Shown: positions 54,471 through 64,000 of the stretch, in pieces | Position numbering within the stretch: the first letter of the stretch is position 1 | Layout of the letters: each line of letters starts with the position of its first letter | Source: Gemmobacter megaterium | Lineage (GTDB): Bacteria > Pseudomonadota > Alphaproteobacteria > Rhodobacterales > Rhodobacteraceae | Reading direction: 5' to 3' | DNA: 64,000 nt | Assembly: GCF_900156815.1 (NCBI RefSeq) | Contig: NZ_FTOT01000002.1 | Span: 248,001-312,000 of the forward strand | The notes under the pieces: model-generated | Database searches by the model: none | What the model was told of the DNA's origin: nothing | The model's input: the letters and a program-made list of their open reading frames with translations, nothing else | Program-made: the position numbers and the translations under genes

Positions 54471-55651
54471 TCCCCGTCGACGATGCGCTGAGGCGTCTCC
54501 TGTCGCTGGTTCCCCCCGTTCAGGCCGAACCGCTGGCGCTGGCGCAGGCGGCGGGTCGCGTTCTTTGGGCCGATGCGGTAGCGGACCGTGCGCAGCCGCC
54601 CTTTGCGGCCTCGGCGATGGATGGCTATGCCATCGCAACCCAGCCGATGGCAGGCCAGACCTTTGACATCATCGGCACCGCCCAGGCAGGGGCCGGATTT
54701 TCCGGTCGCGTCGGCCCCGGCGAAGCGGTGCGCATATTTACCGGTGCCTCGGTTCCCCAGGGGGCCCAATGGGTGGTGATCCAGGAAGATGTGACGCGGG
54801 ACGGCGCGCGCATTACCATTTCCGACACTCTGGGAGACGGCAGAAACATCCGCCCCGCCGGAGCCGACTTTTCCGCCGGATACCGGCTGACCGCGCCACG
54901 GCGTCTTCGCGCCGCCGACCTTGCCCTGCTGGCCGCGATGAACTGCGCCACGCTCTCGGTCGCGCGCAAACCCGTGGTGGCGTTGATTGCGACCGGCGAC
55001 GAACTCGTCCAGCCGGGAGAGCCCCCCGGCCCGAACCAGATCGTCGCCTCGAACATCTTTGCATTGAAAGCCATGGCAGAGGCCGAAGGCGCGCATGTCC
55101 GCCTCTTGCCCATCGCACGCGACACCCAGGCGGCGCTGACCCAGGTTCTGGCGTTGGCCCGTGGTGCCGATGTGATCGTCACCATCGGCGGCGCGTCAGT
55201 GGGCGACCATGACCTGGTGGCCCGCGTGGCAGAGGCCGAAGGAATGGAGCTTGCGTTCCACAAGATCGCCATGCGCCCTGGCAAGCCGCTGCTGTCGGGC
55301 AGGCTGGACGGCTCGATCCTGCTGGGCCTGCCCGGCAATCCGGTCTCGGCAATCATATGCGGCCATCTGTTCCTGGTGCCGCTGGTGCGCGCCCTGCAAG
55401 GGCTGCCCGACCCGGCGCCGCGACCGCTCAGGGCGCGTCTGGTCTGCGACCTCCCGGCCAACGGGCCGCGCGCCCATTACATGCGCGCCGTGCTGACGGG
55501 CGACGACGGCCTGCCCATGATCGACCCGTTTCCCGATCAGGACAGCGGTCGCCTGACGCCATTGGCAGGCGCGCAGGCCCTGCTCATCCGCCCGGTTTCT
55601 GCCCCCGCCGCAACCGTCGGCGATGTCGTGGACTACCTGCCGCTTGTCTAG
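54467..55651 (+). CDS. moeA: molybdopterin molybdenumtransferase
   Basis: Inserts molybdate into adenylylated molybdopterin (394 aa). Domains in order: SAMDGYAI near the N-terminus, IFTGASVP, then the MoaB/Mog-like domain with [10 protein letters not shown] and [10 protein letters not shown], and the C-terminal barrel (LPGNPVSAI). Last gene of the trp/moa chain; lexA follows after 67 bp with its own promoter. Confidence 0.95.
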   Translation: MIPVDDALRRLLSLVPPVQAEPLALAQAAGRVLWADAVADRAQPPFAASAMDGYAIATQPMAGQTFDIIGTAQAGAGFSGRVGPGEAVRIFTGASVPQGAQWVVIQEDVTRDGARITISDTLGDGRNIRPAGADFSAGYRLTAPRRLRAADLALLAAMNCATLSVARKPVVALIATGDELVQPGEPPGPNQIVASNIFALKAMAEAEGAHVRLLPIARDTQAALTQVLALARGADVIVTIGGASVGDHDLVARVAEAEGMELAFHKIAMRPGKPLLSGRLDGSILLGLPGNPVSAIICGHLFLVPLVRALQGLPDPAPRPLRARLVCDLPANGPRAHYMRAVLTGDDGLPMIDPFPDQDSGRLTPLAGAQALLIRPVSAPAATVGDVVDYLPLV

Positions 55652-55660
55652 CACGAATGG

Positions 55661-55699
55661 TTGACACAAAACGGGAACGGTGACAGAACATACCGGAAC
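55661..55699 (+). promoter_or_regulatory. lexA promoter with SOS box
   Basis: TTGACA at 55661-55666 is a consensus -35. GAAC (55675-55678), seven bases, GAAC (55686-55689) is exactly the alphaproteobacterial LexA box (GTTC-N7-GTTC on the other strand), covering the expected -10 zone. A third GAAC follows at 55696. Autoregulation of lexA is inferred from this. Confidence 0.85.
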
Positions 55700-55718
55700 C
55701 TTGGCGAAAGGGGCCGGA

Positions 55719-56402
55719 ATGCTGACCCGCAAACAGCTGGAACTGCTGGATTTCATTCGTGTCCGGATGGAGGCCGATGGCGTTCCCCCATCCTTTGACG
55801 AGATGAAGGATGCGCTTGACCTGAAGTCGAAATCCGGCATTCACCGGCTGATCACGGCATTGGAAGAGCGGGGGTTCATCCGCCGTCTGGCGCATCGCGC
55901 CCGTGCGATCGAAATCGTCAAACTGCCCGAAGCCATGGAAAAACCGGGCTTTCGCCCCCGTCTGGTGGCCCAGACGCCAGCCCCGCCCAGCGGTGCGCTG
56001 CCGGTTGCGGCAATCCATGCCCTTGAACTGCCCGTCATGGGCCGTATTGCGGCAGGCGTGCCGATCGAGGCGATCAACCATGTCTCGCATCATGTTGCCG
56101 TTCCGGGCTCGATGCTGACAGGCAGCGGCCAGCACTACGCGCTGGAAGTGCGCGGGGATTCGATGATCGAGGCAGGTATCAACGATGGAGACATCGTGGT
56201 GATCCGCGAACAGATCACGGCCGAGAATGGCGATATCGTCGTTGCTCTCGTCGAAGATCAGGAAGCCACATTGAAGCGCTTTCGCCGCCGCAATGGCATG
56301 ATCGCGCTGGAGGCGGCGAACCCCGCCTATGAAACCCGCGTCTACCCCGATCATGCCGTCAAGGTGCAGGGACGTCTGGTTGGCCTGATCCGTACCTACT
56401 GA
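55719..56402 (+). CDS. lexA: LexA SOS repressor
   Basis: Repressor of the DNA damage response (227 aa). N-terminal winged helix [17 protein letters not shown]; cleavage site Ala112-Gly113 in GRIAAGVP; catalytic Ser148 in RGDSMIEAG and Lys186 in ATLKRF. The Ala-Gly bond, Ser and Lys are intact, so RecA-stimulated self-cleavage should work. ATG 55719 gives the canonical start. Confidence 0.96.
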   Translation: MLTRKQLELLDFIRVRMEADGVPPSFDEMKDALDLKSKSGIHRLITALEERGFIRRLAHRARAIEIVKLPEAMEKPGFRPRLVAQTPAPPSGALPVAAIHALELPVMGRIAAGVPIEAINHVSHHVAVPGSMLTGSGQHYALEVRGDSMIEAGINDGDIVVIREQITAENGDIVVALVEDQEATLKRFRRRNGMIALEAANPAYETRVYPDHAVKVQGRLVGLIRTY

Positions 56403-58501
56403 CCGGATGCCTGCGCATCGCGCGGGCTTTGGAACGTCAGGGCCGTCAACTGCGCCGGATCGGGCGGGGGTGGGTGCCCTGACCATCGGCGCAAGTGGCT
56501 TGGGCGTGTTGCGCGCAGGTCCAGCCGGCCCTCTGGGTCCAGGCGGATCGCCAGCGGCCCCGTGCGCGTCAAAAGGGACTGGTCGATCACGCGGCATCCT
56601 TGCGGCGGCGGCCCGTCAAGCCGTCCGGCCAGAATGACAAGATCCGCATCGGCACAGGCGGCCTCGACACGCTGGGCGGCGCCCTTGCCTGTCAGCGACG
56701 CCCCCAGAACCGGACCCAGCGCAAACCTCAGATCCCCCTTGACCCCTGTAAAGCCGGCTCTGCGGGCGGCCATGTCCTGAATCGCGGGATCGCCATCGTT
56801 CTCCAGCCAGCTTCGCGCCGAAAAGCCATTGCCACGCGGGGCGGATATGGCCCGCCCACCGTCGCCCATCAGCCCCAGCAAAGCCCCATCCGCCGATATC
56901 AGCAGATGAGGGCGATCCTCTTGCCACAGCAGCAGCACCGCCACGACCGGCAAGGCACCCAGCAACCGCGCGCGCCCGCGCATCAAGACCAACGTACAGC
57001 CCCCCAGCGCCAGAACAGGCAGCGCCCAAGGCGCAGGGGCGGCAATCATGGTCACGGCGCCGTCCCATCCTGCAACCATGCGCGCGATCGCCAGAATCCA
57101 CCCTGTCCCGAGGTCCAGCAGCCACAAGGCCGGTGCCCCCAGCCCGACCGGCGCGAGCACCGCCGCCATGACGGCCGAGGGCATCACCATCAGCCCCATC
57201 AGCGGCGATGCCAGCACATTCGCAACCAGCCCGTAGTCGGTGAAACGGTTGAAATGCGCCGCAGCAAACGGCGCCGAGGCAAATCCCGCCAACACCGACG
57301 ATACGACCAGAGCCACAAGCGGCCGCAGCCAGCCTGGCATCCGCCCCGGAGGAACCAGCCGGGAAAAGGCGCCAAAGCCCGCCACCAACGCAACCGTCGC
57401 CGCAAAGGACATCTGAAAGCCGGGTTCTGCCACGCCTTCGGGTTGCAATGTCAGCAGGACGACCGCCGCCATCGCGACCGAGCGCAGGGTCACGGCGCGA
57501 CGGTCCAACAGGACCGCCCCCAGCATCATGGCCACCATCACAAAAGCGCGGCTGGTGGCCACATCCCCGCCCGACAGCACCAGGTAAAAGGCCGCCGCCA
57601 CCAGCGCGACCACCGCCGCCACCTTGCGCGTCGGTATGCGCAACGCCAAAGGCGGGATCATCGCCAACCCATACCGCAAGGCCGCAAAGACAAATCCCGC
57701 CAGCAGCCCCATATGTACCCCCGAGATCGACACAAGGTGGTACAAGCTGGAGTCGCGCAAGGCACGCACGGCCTCGGCCCCCATGCCCGAACGGTCCCCC
57801 GTCATCATCGCGGCGGCAAACGCCCCCGGCTCTCCAGGGATGGCGGCTTGCAACGACTGCGACAGATACATGCGCAGGCGGGTGATCCAGGCCTCCCATG
57901 CCGCGGGTGGGCTATGAGGCAGGACCGGCGTGCGCACATATCCGACCGCGCCAAGCCCCCTGAACCACGAAAGACGCTGAAAATCGAACCCGCCGGGTTC
58001 GACCGCACCCTCCGGCGGGGTCAGATGCGCCGTCATCATCACCCGCATCCCCGGCTGCGGATCGACAAAGCCCTGATCGCCATGCAGCGCCACCCGCACC
58101 CGCCCCGGCGTGCGCTCGGGCGGTACCCGCTCCAGCACCACCCGGTCGAGCGTCAGGCGCGGCCGATCCGACTGCGAACGGTCGATATCGACGATCCGCC
58201 CCTCGACCGGACCGTAGTAGCGAAAACCGAGCACCGGCGCGGCCACCCTGTCCGACCGCGCGCCTGCCAACAGAAAGCCCAGACAGCCGGCCAGCAAGGC
58301 GGCCCCCAGGGGCTGGACCACCGCCGCCGGCGCCTGCCAGACGGCCAGTCCGGCCAGCGCCAGACCGAACGCGACCCAATAGGCCCCCGCAGGTTCCCCC
58401 GGCCAGGACAACCACATGCCGATGCCGCAGGCCATGCAGACCGGCACCCAGGGAAACAACCGCCCCCGTTCCGCCAGCAGCCATGCGCCGACCCCGCCCA
58501 C
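56396..58501 (-). CDS. comEC: ComEC/Rec2-family DNA uptake channel protein
   Basis: Inner membrane protein of 701 aa for transport of single-stranded DNA in natural transformation. N-terminal helices, then an OB-fold DUF4131 region ([18 protein letters not shown]), the competence core ([36 protein letters not shown]), and a C-terminal soluble domain ([17 protein letters not shown]) in which the metallo-beta-lactamase metal motifs are missing. It converges on lexA with a 7-bp overlap of the coding ends. Confidence 0.88.
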   Translation of the reverse strand: MGGVGAWLLAERGRLFPWVPVCMACGIGMWLSWPGEPAGAYWVAFGLALAGLAVWQAPAAVVQPLGAALLAGCLGFLLAGARSDRVAAPVLGFRYYGPVEGRIVDIDRSQSDRPRLTLDRVVLERVPPERTPGRVRVALHGDQGFVDPQPGMRVMMTAHLTPPEGAVEPGGFDFQRLSWFRGLGAVGYVRTPVLPHSPPAAWEAWITRLRMYLSQSLQAAIPGEPGAFAAAMMTGDRSGMGAEAVRALRDSSLYHLVSISGVHMGLLAGFVFAALRYGLAMIPPLALRIPTRKVAAVVALVAAAFYLVLSGGDVATSRAFVMVAMMLGAVLLDRRAVTLRSVAMAAVVLLTLQPEGVAEPGFQMSFAATVALVAGFGAFSRLVPPGRMPGWLRPLVALVVSSVLAGFASAPFAAAHFNRFTDYGLVANVLASPLMGLMVMPSAVMAAVLAPVGLGAPALWLLDLGTGWILAIARMVAGWDGAVTMIAAPAPWALPVLALGGCTLVLMRGRARLLGALPVVAVLLLWQEDRPHLLISADGALLGLMGDGGRAISAPRGNGFSARSWLENDGDPAIQDMAARRAGFTGVKGDLRFALGPVLGASLTGKGAAQRVEAACADADLVILAGRLDGPPPQGCRVIDQSLLTRTGPLAIRLDPEGRLDLRATRPSHLRRWSGHPPPPDPAQLTALTFQSPRDAQASGQ

Positions 58502-58600
58502 TTGCCGCGCCCCCCGCGATTGCCTAGACAGTCAGCGATCGTGAACCAAATTGGTTTCCCGAACGTTAATCCAGAAGACCGCACCCGAAAGGCCCCGCCC

Positions 58601-60031
58601 ATGCCCGGCCCTGCCGACCGCCCCGTCGTGACCCGCTTTGCCCCCTCGCCCACCGGCTATCTGCATATCGGCGGGGCCCGGACCGCGCTGTTCAACTGGC
58701 TTTACGCCCGAGGCCGCGGCGGCAGGTTCCTGTTGCGGATCGAGGATACCGACCGCGAACGCTCCACCCCCGAGGCGACGGCCGCCATCCTGCAGGGGCT
58801 GCAATGGCTGGGTCTGGATTGGGACGGCGCGGCAATCAGCCAGTTCGAACGCGCCCCCCGCCATGCCGACGTCGCGCATGAAATGCTGGCGCGCGGCAAG
58901 GCCTACAAGTGCTTTTCCACCCCCGAGCAGATCAACGCCTTCCGCGAGACGGAAAAGGCGGCGGGGCGCTATCCGGTCTTTCTCAGCCCCTGGCGCGACG
59001 CCGATCCCGCGATCCATCCCGAAGGCGCCCCCTATGTGATCCGCATGAAGGCGCCGCGCGTCGGCGAAACCGTGGTCCGGGACGCGGTGCAGGGCGACGT
59101 GCGCGTAAAGAACGAGAACCTCGACGACATGATCGTGCTGCGCTCGGACGGAACGCCGGTCTACATGCTGGCCGTGGTGGTTGACGACCACGACATGGGC
59201 GTCACCCATGTGATCCGCGGCGACGATCACCTGAACAACGCCTTTCGCCAACAGATGGTCTATGACGCAATGGAATGGGAGATTCCGGTCTGGGCGCATA
59301 TACCACTTATTCACGGTCCCGATGGCAAAAAGCTGTCCAAGCGGCATGGGGCGGTAGGTTTGCACGAATACGCGACACTGGGCTATCCGGCGCAAGCCAT
59401 GCGCAACTACCTGTCCCGGCTGGGCTGGGCGCATGGCGATGCCGAGTTCTTTTCCGACGCCCAGGCCATCGAATGGTTCGATCTGGCGGGAATCGGCCGC
59501 GCGCCTGCACGGCTGGATTTCAAGAAGCTCGAGAATCTGTCGGGCCAGCACATTGCCAGCATGGACGACGCCGCACTGCTGCACGAATTGCAGGCATATC
59601 TGCAAGCCGCCGGCCGCCCGCCCCTGACCGATCCACAGGCCGACATGATGTTGCGCGCCATGCCCGCACTCAAGGAACGATCCAAGACTTTCCCGGAACT
59701 GCTTGACAAGGCAACGTTTATCCTGGTCGCGCGCCCACTTTCCCCTGAGCCCAAGGCCCTGGCTGCGCTGGATCCGGTATCCCGTGGTATACTGTCCGAA
59801 TTGACGCCGCGCCTGCAAACTGCTACTTGGTCGCGCGAGACGCTTGAGGCGGTGGTAGCGGAAACAGCCGCCACACACGGGCTGGGGTTGGGCAAGATTG
59901 CCGCACCGCTGCGTGCGGCGCTGGCAGGCCGGACCGTCACCCCCAGCGTCTTCGACATGATGCTGGTCATCGGGCGTGACGAATCGATGGCGCGGCTTGC
60001 GGAGGCTGCGGTCTGGCCGGCATCGGCCTGA
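58601..60031 (+). CDS. gltX: glutamyl-tRNA synthetase
   Basis: Class I synthetase (476 aa) with the HIGH-type motif [15 protein letters not shown] and the KMSKS-type loop KKLSKRHG. The frame is open for 2.1 kb upstream, but the ATG at 58601 gives the normal start just before the HIGH motif. It lies head-to-head with comEC, with 99 bp between. Confidence 0.96.
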   Translation: MPGPADRPVVTRFAPSPTGYLHIGGARTALFNWLYARGRGGRFLLRIEDTDRERSTPEATAAILQGLQWLGLDWDGAAISQFERAPRHADVAHEMLARGKAYKCFSTPEQINAFRETEKAAGRYPVFLSPWRDADPAIHPEGAPYVIRMKAPRVGETVVRDAVQGDVRVKNENLDDMIVLRSDGTPVYMLAVVVDDHDMGVTHVIRGDDHLNNAFRQQMVYDAMEWEIPVWAHIPLIHGPDGKKLSKRHGAVGLHEYATLGYPAQAMRNYLSRLGWAHGDAEFFSDAQAIEWFDLAGIGRAPARLDFKKLENLSGQHIASMDDAALLHELQAYLQAAGRPPLTDPQADMMLRAMPALKERSKTFPELLDKATFILVARPLSPEPKALAALDPVSRGILSELTPRLQTATWSRETLEAVVAETAATHGLGLGKIAAPLRAALAGRTVTPSVFDMMLVIGRDESMARLAEAAVWPASA

Positions 60032-60095
60032 CCCCTCCGTGCGGGAATGAGCTTTCGCAGGGGCAACTGCCCCGGCACCTAGAAGAGGGACCAGA

Positions 60096-61391
60096 ATGCC
60101 GAAACAGATCAAGACCGCCAAGCTGACGCTCGACGACAAGACCTATGACCTGCCGGTGTATGCCCCGACGGTCGGCCCCGACGTGATCGACATCGGCAAG
60201 CTCTATGGGCAGGCGGGCGTCTTTACCTTCGACCCCGGCTTCACCTCGACGGCTGCTTGCGACTCGACCATCACCTATATCGATGGCGACAAGGGCGAGC
60301 TGCTGTATCGCGGCTATCCCATCGAACAACTGGCCGAGCAGTCGCACCACCTCGAAGTCTGCTACCTGCTGCTGTACGGCGAACTGCCGACCAAGGCCCA
60401 GATGATCGACTTTGAAACCCGTGTGACCCGCCACACGATGGTGCATGAACAGATGCACAACTTCTTCCGTGGCTTCCGCCGCGATGCGCATCCGATGGCC
60501 ACCATGGTCGGCGTGGTGGGCGCGATGTCCGCGTTCTACCACGACTCGACCGACATCAACGATCCCTGGCAGCGCGAGGTTGCCGCGATCCGCATGATCG
60601 CCAAGATCCCGACCATTGCCGCCATGGCCTATAAATATTCGGTCGGCCAACCCTTCGTCTATCCGAAGAACGACCTCAGCTATGCGGGCAACTTCCTGCG
60701 CATGTGCTTTTCGGTCCCGGCCGAGGACTATGTGGTCAACCCGATCCTGGAAAAGGCGATGGACCGCATCATGATGCTCCATGCCGACCACGAACAGAAC
60801 GCCTCGACCTCGACCGTGCGTCTGGCTGGCTCGTCGGGCGCCAATCCCTTCGCCTGCATCGCGGCCGGCATTGCCTGTCTTTGGGGACCGGCCCATGGCG
60901 GCGCCAACCAGGCCTGCCTCGAAATGCTGCGCGAGATCGGCACCGTGGACCGCATCCCCGAATTCATCGCGCGCGCCAAGGACAAGAACGATCCCTTCCG
61001 CCTGATGGGCTTTGGCCACCGCGTCTACAAGAACTTCGACCCGCGCGCCAAGGTGATGAAGGAATCGGCCGACGAGGTGCTCAACCTGCTGGGCATCCAC
61101 GACAACGAGACGCTGAGGGTCGCCAAGGAGCTGGAGAAGATCGCGCTCGAAGACCCCTATTTCGTCGAGAAGAAGCTCTATCCCAACGTCGATTTCTATT
61201 CGGGCATCATCCTCGAGGCGATGGGCTTCCCGACCTCGATGTTCACCCCGATCTTCGCCCTGTCGCGCGCCGTGGGCTGGATCGCCCAATGGAAAGAGAT
61301 GATCTCGGATCCGGCCGGCAAGATCGGCCGCCCGCGTCAGCTCTATGTCGGCGCCACCATGCGCGACTACGCCCCCGTCGAGACGCGCTGA
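60096..61391 (+). CDS. gltA: citrate synthase
   Basis: Condenses acetyl-CoA and oxaloacetate (431 aa). Type II (hexameric) family: [20 protein letters not shown] near the start, catalytic His in [10 protein letters not shown], and [24 protein letters not shown] precedes the ATG. It ends in a strong terminator. Confidence 0.97.
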   Translation: MPKQIKTAKLTLDDKTYDLPVYAPTVGPDVIDIGKLYGQAGVFTFDPGFTSTAACDSTITYIDGDKGELLYRGYPIEQLAEQSHHLEVCYLLLYGELPTKAQMIDFETRVTRHTMVHEQMHNFFRGFRRDAHPMATMVGVVGAMSAFYHDSTDINDPWQREVAAIRMIAKIPTIAAMAYKYSVGQPFVYPKNDLSYAGNFLRMCFSVPAEDYVVNPILEKAMDRIMMLHADHEQNASTSTVRLAGSSGANPFACIAAGIACLWGPAHGGANQACLEMLREIGTVDRIPEFIARAKDKNDPFRLMGFGHRVYKNFDPRAKVMKESADEVLNLLGIHDNETLRVAKELEKIALEDPYFVEKKLYPNVDFYSGIILEAMGFPTSMFTPIFALSRAVGWIAQWKEMISDPAGKIGRPRQLYVGATMRDYAPVETR

Positions 61392-61412
61392 TACGCCGCA
61401 CGATCCCAGACC

Positions 61413-61441
61413 AAGGCCCTGCCCGACCGGCAGGGCCTTTT
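61413..61441 (+). terminator. intrinsic terminator of gltA
   Basis: Perfect 11-bp stem AAGGCCCTGCC/GGCAGGGCCTT with a 5-base loop and TTTT. Confidence 0.88.
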
Positions 61442-61490
61442 GCATGATGCCGGCCGCCCTTGCCATCCCACGCGCCCCTGCCCCATTCAT

Positions 61491-61554
61491 CTTGCCGGAA
61501 ATACCCTCGGGGGTGAATTGGCCGCAGGCCAAGAGGGGGGCTGACAGCCCCCCT
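61491..61554 (+). ncRNA. multi-hairpin intergenic element (candidate conserved RNA/repeat)
   Basis: A compact string of hairpins: CCC-TCG-GGG near 61505; TTGGCC-GCA-GGCCAA (61518-61532); and GGGGGGCT-GAC-AGCCCCCC (61535-61553) followed by TT. The core GGGTGAATTGGCC lies between the first two. From memory, very similar sequences recur between genes in many Rhodobacterales genomes, but I cannot verify copy number. It may be a structured RNA or transcription-ending repeat; function unknown. Confidence 0.5.
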
Positions 61555-61595
61555 TCGCCAGCCCCCCCGCGATACCGCTTGAGTTTCAGCGCGAA

Positions 61596-61617
61596 ACATA
61601 CCAGATGGTCGGTATTA
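61596..61617. promoter_or_regulatory. candidate TetR-type operator
   Basis: Inverted repeat ATACC (61598-61602) and GGTAT (61611-61615) with an 8-base spacer, of the ATACC-N-GGTAT type often used by TetR proteins. It lies 18 bp before the SMR efflux gene, which is co-transcribed with a TetR gene, so autoregulation is the natural reading. Confidence 0.55.
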
Positions 61618-61634
61618 TCATGTCAGGTCGAATC

Positions 61635-61979
61635 ATGCCCACCATCCTGCAATCCTGGGCGGCGCTTGGCGTCGCCATCGTGCTCGAAGTCGCCGGGTCG
61701 TCGTTTCTGTTGAAATCCGAACAGTTCAGCCGGCTTGTCCCCTCGGCCATGACGCTGATCCTCTATGCGCTGGCGTTCTACATGCTGTCCTTTGCCCTGC
61801 GGCATATTCCCCTTGGGGTGGCCTATGCAATCTGGTCGGGGGTTGGCATCGTGCTGACCGCAATGATCAGCGTCGTCATCTTCCGCCAGAGCCTGGATAT
61901 GGCAGCCCTGGTCGGCATCGGCTTCATCATGACCGGCGTGATCATCATGAACGCCTTCTCGCGCGCGGCGGCCCATTGA
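61635..61979 (+). CDS. small multidrug resistance (SMR) family transporter
   Basis: Four-helix membrane protein (114 aa) that exports cationic compounds or guanidinium by proton exchange. The membrane-embedded Glu is in VLEVAGSSFLLKS, and SFALRHIPLGVAYAIWSGVG is the SMR hallmark. Of three in-frame ATGs (61605, 61620, 61635), the first lies inside the operator; 61635 has AGGT upstream and gives the usual SMR length. Quaternary-compound or guanidinium specificity cannot be decided by eye. Confidence 0.85.
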   Translation: MPTILQSWAALGVAIVLEVAGSSFLLKSEQFSRLVPSAMTLILYALAFYMLSFALRHIPLGVAYAIWSGVGIVLTAMISVVIFRQSLDMAALVGIGFIMTGVIIMNAFSRAAAH

Positions 61980-62509
61980 GCGGGGCGCATCACCGCCGCA
62001 AGCAGCCCGATCTGGTGCGGGCCACCATCCTGGCCGAGGCCGGGGCGCTGGCTGCGCGGATCGGGGTGCAGGCCCTGACGGTTCAGGCCGTTGCCGAAGC
62101 CTCGGGCGTCACAAAGGGCGGCTTGCTGCACCACTTCCCCAGCAAGGATTTGATGGTGCGCGCCCTTCAGGCCGAGGCCATCGACGCATTCCAGTCCGCG
62201 ATTGCCGGATACATGGCCGCAGATCCGCTGCCCCAGGGGCGTTTCACCCGTGCCTATGTCCGGACTTGCCTGGACGGCGCGGCCGATGGCCCCTCCCCCA
62301 TGCTGATCGCCGCGCTCTGGGCCGATCCGATCCTGCGCCGCGACTGGTATGACTGGATGGCACGGCAAGAGACGCGCCATGCCGCAACCGACGGCACCCC
62401 GCAGTTGCAACAGCTCCGCTTTGCCGCCGATGGGGTCTGGCTGGCGCTGACCAATGGCAATGATGTCAGCGATTGGCTGGACCGGCTGCTCGACGCCACC
62501 CGTGCCTAA
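61976..62509 (+). CDS. TetR-family transcriptional regulator
   Basis: Protein of 177 aa with an N-terminal TetR helix-turn-helix (LTVQAVAEASGVTKGGLLHHFPSKDLM near residues 34-60) and a ligand-binding C-terminal domain. The start is TTG 61976, overlapping the SMR stop by 4 bp; no better ATG or GTG lies upstream of the HTH. It probably represses the SMR gene and itself through the operator at 61596-61617. Confidence 0.8.
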   Translation: MSGAHHRRKQPDLVRATILAEAGALAARIGVQALTVQAVAEASGVTKGGLLHHFPSKDLMVRALQAEAIDAFQSAIAGYMAADPLPQGRFTRAYVRTCLDGAADGPSPMLIAALWADPILRRDWYDWMARQETRHAATDGTPQLQQLRFAADGVWLALTNGNDVSDWLDRLLDATRA

Positions 62510-62745
62510 TGTGCGCGGCGCGGCGGATCGCGACGGCCGGACACCGGCAGAACCAGCAGCGCGGTGCCGATCACAAGCCCCGTGATGCCGGGCACCGGCC
62601 CATGTACAAACGTTGCCAGCCCCAGCAACGGAATGCCCGTCACTGTCAGCACCGCGCGCAGCACTCTGGCATGGGCGGGGCGCGAACGGCGGGCAATCAG
62701 AACCGCCGCCAGCCAGAACGCCATGCTGATCGTCGTCAGAATCAT
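62506..62745 (-). CDS. DUF2484 small membrane protein
   Basis: Seventy-nine residues with two or three hydrophobic segments (MILTTISMAFWLAAVLIA; VTGIPLLGLATFVHG; ITGLVIGTALLVLPV). DUF2484 proteins are restricted to Rhodobacterales-type genomes and lie in the mur cluster; function unknown. It is 28 bp downstream of murC on the same strand and its stop overlaps the TetR stop by 4 bp. Confidence 0.75.
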   Translation of the reverse strand: MILTTISMAFWLAAVLIARRSRPAHARVLRAVLTVTGIPLLGLATFVHGPVPGITGLVIGTALLVLPVSGRRDPPRRAH

Positions 62746-62773
62746 CGGCGGCCCTCTATGGCTCGTCGCGCGC

Positions 62774-64000
62774 TCACGCGGCGGATTGTGCAGCCCTCAG
62801 GGCCTCGGGCAGGCCGTTCGCCCAGGTCGAGATGGTCCCCGCCCCAAGGCATACAACCATATCCCCCGGCCGCGCCTGTTCACGCACCAGACGGGCCAGA
62901 TCGGCCTCGTCCAGAATGGCACGGGCGTGGCGATGGCCATGGGCGATCAACCCGGCGACCAGATCATCCCGGCTGGCGCCCGGAATGGGGTCTTCGCCTG
63001 CGGCATAGATCTCGGCTATGGCAACGACATCGGCCTCGTTGAAACAGGTGCAGAAGTCCTCGAACAGATGCGACAGGCGGCTGTATCGGTGGGGCTGATG
63101 CACAGCGATCACCCGCCCCCTGGTCGCCTGACGTGCGGCCTTGAGCACCGCCGTGATTTCTACCGGATGGTGGCCGTAGTCGTCGATGATGGTAACGCCA
63201 TTCACCTCGCCGACCTTGGTGAAACGCCGGTTGACCCCGCCGAACTTTGCCAGCGCCTCACGGATATCCTCTCGCGAGATGCCAAGATGGCGGGCCACCG
63301 CCACCGCAGACAGCGCGTTCGACACATTGTGGTCGCCCGGCATCGGCAGCGTACATCCCTCGATCATCGCCCCCTCGCCTTCGCCCTGCAACTGGATGTC
63401 GAAATGGGCAACACCGTTCTCATAGTGCAACCCGGTGGCGCGCACGTCGGCCTGCGCATTGAACCCGAAGGTGACGACCCGGCGATCCGTGACACGGCCG
63501 ACCAGCGCCTGCACCTCGGGGTGATCGGTGCAACAGACCGCAAGGCCATAGAACGGGATGTTCGAGACGAAATCGGTGAACCCCTTGCGCAGCGCGTCAA
63601 AGCTGCCCCAGTGCTCCATATGTTCGGGGTCGATGTTGGTCACGATGGCGATGGTGGCCGGCAGACGGTTGAAGCTTCCGTCCGACTCGTCGGCCTCGAC
63701 CACCATCCATTCCCCCGCGCCCGCGCGCGCGTTCGACCCATAGGCATGGATCACGCCGCCGTTGATGACCGTCGGATCAACGCCCCCCTTGTCCAGCAGC
63801 GCCGCGACCATCGTGGTTGTCGTCGTCTTGCCATGCGTGCCGGCGATGGCGACGTTTGACTTCAACCGCATGAGTTCGGCCAGCATCTCGGCCCGCCGGA
63901 CCACCGGCAACTTGCGCCGGCGCGCTTCCTCAAGCTCAAGGTTGCCCTTCTTGATCGCAGAGGAAATGACCACGACGGCGGCATTGCCGATGTTCTCCGC
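62774..64000 (-). CDS. murC: UDP-N-acetylmuramate-L-alanine ligase (partial, 5' end outside)
   Basis: Adds L-Ala to UDP-MurNAc in peptidoglycan synthesis. The visible 408 residues include the ATP loop [35 protein letters not shown] and [14 protein letters not shown], then the C-terminal domain. The N-terminal UDP-binding part lies beyond the right edge; the frame is open to base 64000. Confidence 0.95.
   Translation of the reverse strand, partial: AENIGNAAVVVISSAIKKGNLELEEARRRKLPVVRRAEMLAELMRLKSNVAIAGTHGKTTTTTMVAALLDKGGVDPTVINGGVIHAYGSNARAGAGEWMVVEADESDGSFNRLPATIAIVTNIDPEHMEHWGSFDALRKGFTDFVSNIPFYGLAVCCTDHPEVQALVGRVTDRRVVTFGFNAQADVRATGLHYENGVAHFDIQLQGEGEGAMIEGCTLPMPGDHNVSNALSAVAVARHLGISREDIREALAKFGGVNRRFTKVGEVNGVTIIDDYGHHPVEITAVLKAARQATRGRVIAVHQPHRYSRLSHLFEDFCTCFNEADVVAIAEIYAAGEDPIPGASRDDLVAGLIAHGHRHARAILDEADLARLVREQARPGDMVVCLGAGTISTWANGLPEALRAAQSAA

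Noticed and set aside
56495-58600. 2.1-kb in-frame upstream extension of gltX
   Set aside because: Antisense to comEC, Arg/His/Pro-rich, and the synthetase HIGH motif sits just after ATG 58601, the normal start.

Overview
The window is high-GC chromosomal DNA from an alphaproteobacterium, almost certainly of the Rhodobacterales (Rhodobacteraceae/Paracoccaceae). This placement rests on gene order that is familiar in that group: yceD-rpmF-plsX-fabH-ihfA-merR-tRNA-Pro; yibQ beside trpG-trpD-trpC-moaC-moeA-lexA-comEC-gltX-gltA; and pccB and pccA separated by small envelope genes and followed by methylmalonyl-CoA mutase. It is also supported by Flp pilins with the sequence SGAVTVDW, a short-form proS, the double-length dcd and an alphaproteobacterial SOS box (GAAC-N7-GAAC). 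No plasmid, phage, insertion sequence or CRISPR signature was seen.

Layout. 1-11.6 kb: alkane monooxygenase, then a secreted-adhesin module (giant Pro-Thr-Glu repeat protein plus its own TolC, ABC exporter and HlyD genes, the last three overlapping by 4 bp), a DUF2892 protein and zapE. 11.7-18.7 kb (mostly minus): typA, two tandem YitT-family membrane proteins, a DUF1127 protein, an RTX beta-solenoid protein and proS. 18.9-23.4 kb: SdiA-regulated-like protein, a fused SecDF and a hotdog thioesterase. 23.5-31.9 kb: propionyl-CoA assimilation (pccB, pccA, scpA/mcm) with four small envelope or unknown genes in between and a probable ScfR/PccR operator ahead of pccB. 32-36.9 kb: small-molecule and stress genes (hydrolase, glyoxalase-like, GNAT, DjlA-like, EEP nuclease, lytic transglycosylase). 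37-39 kb: an isolated piece of a Tad pilus locus (two almost identical Flp pilins, a third pilin-like ORF, cpaB). 39-45 kb (minus): dcd, tRNA-Pro and the lipid/ribosome operon. 45-50.7 kb: bamE, aminotransferase, DsbA-like protein, gap and yibQ. 50.8-61.4 kb: tryptophan, molybdopterin, SOS, competence, gltX and gltA. 61.5-64 kb: a multi-hairpin intergenic element, an SMR efflux gene with its TetR regulator, DUF2484 and the 3' part of murC.

How it works together. The clearest dedicated system is the type I secreted adhesin. A BapA-type N-terminus leads into 146 consecutive Pro-Thr-X triplets, followed by Ig-like domains and a typical C-terminal secretion region, with all three exporter parts next door. 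The second surface system is the Tad/Flp fragment. The metabolic core converts propionyl-CoA to succinyl-CoA and feeds the citrate cycle (gltA). The most unusual features are the Pro-Thr-Glu stalk with its cysteine-bearing 33-residue higher-order repeat, the 19-20-residue solenoid in the RTX protein, the almost perfectly conserved pilin pair and the multi-hairpin element after gltA.
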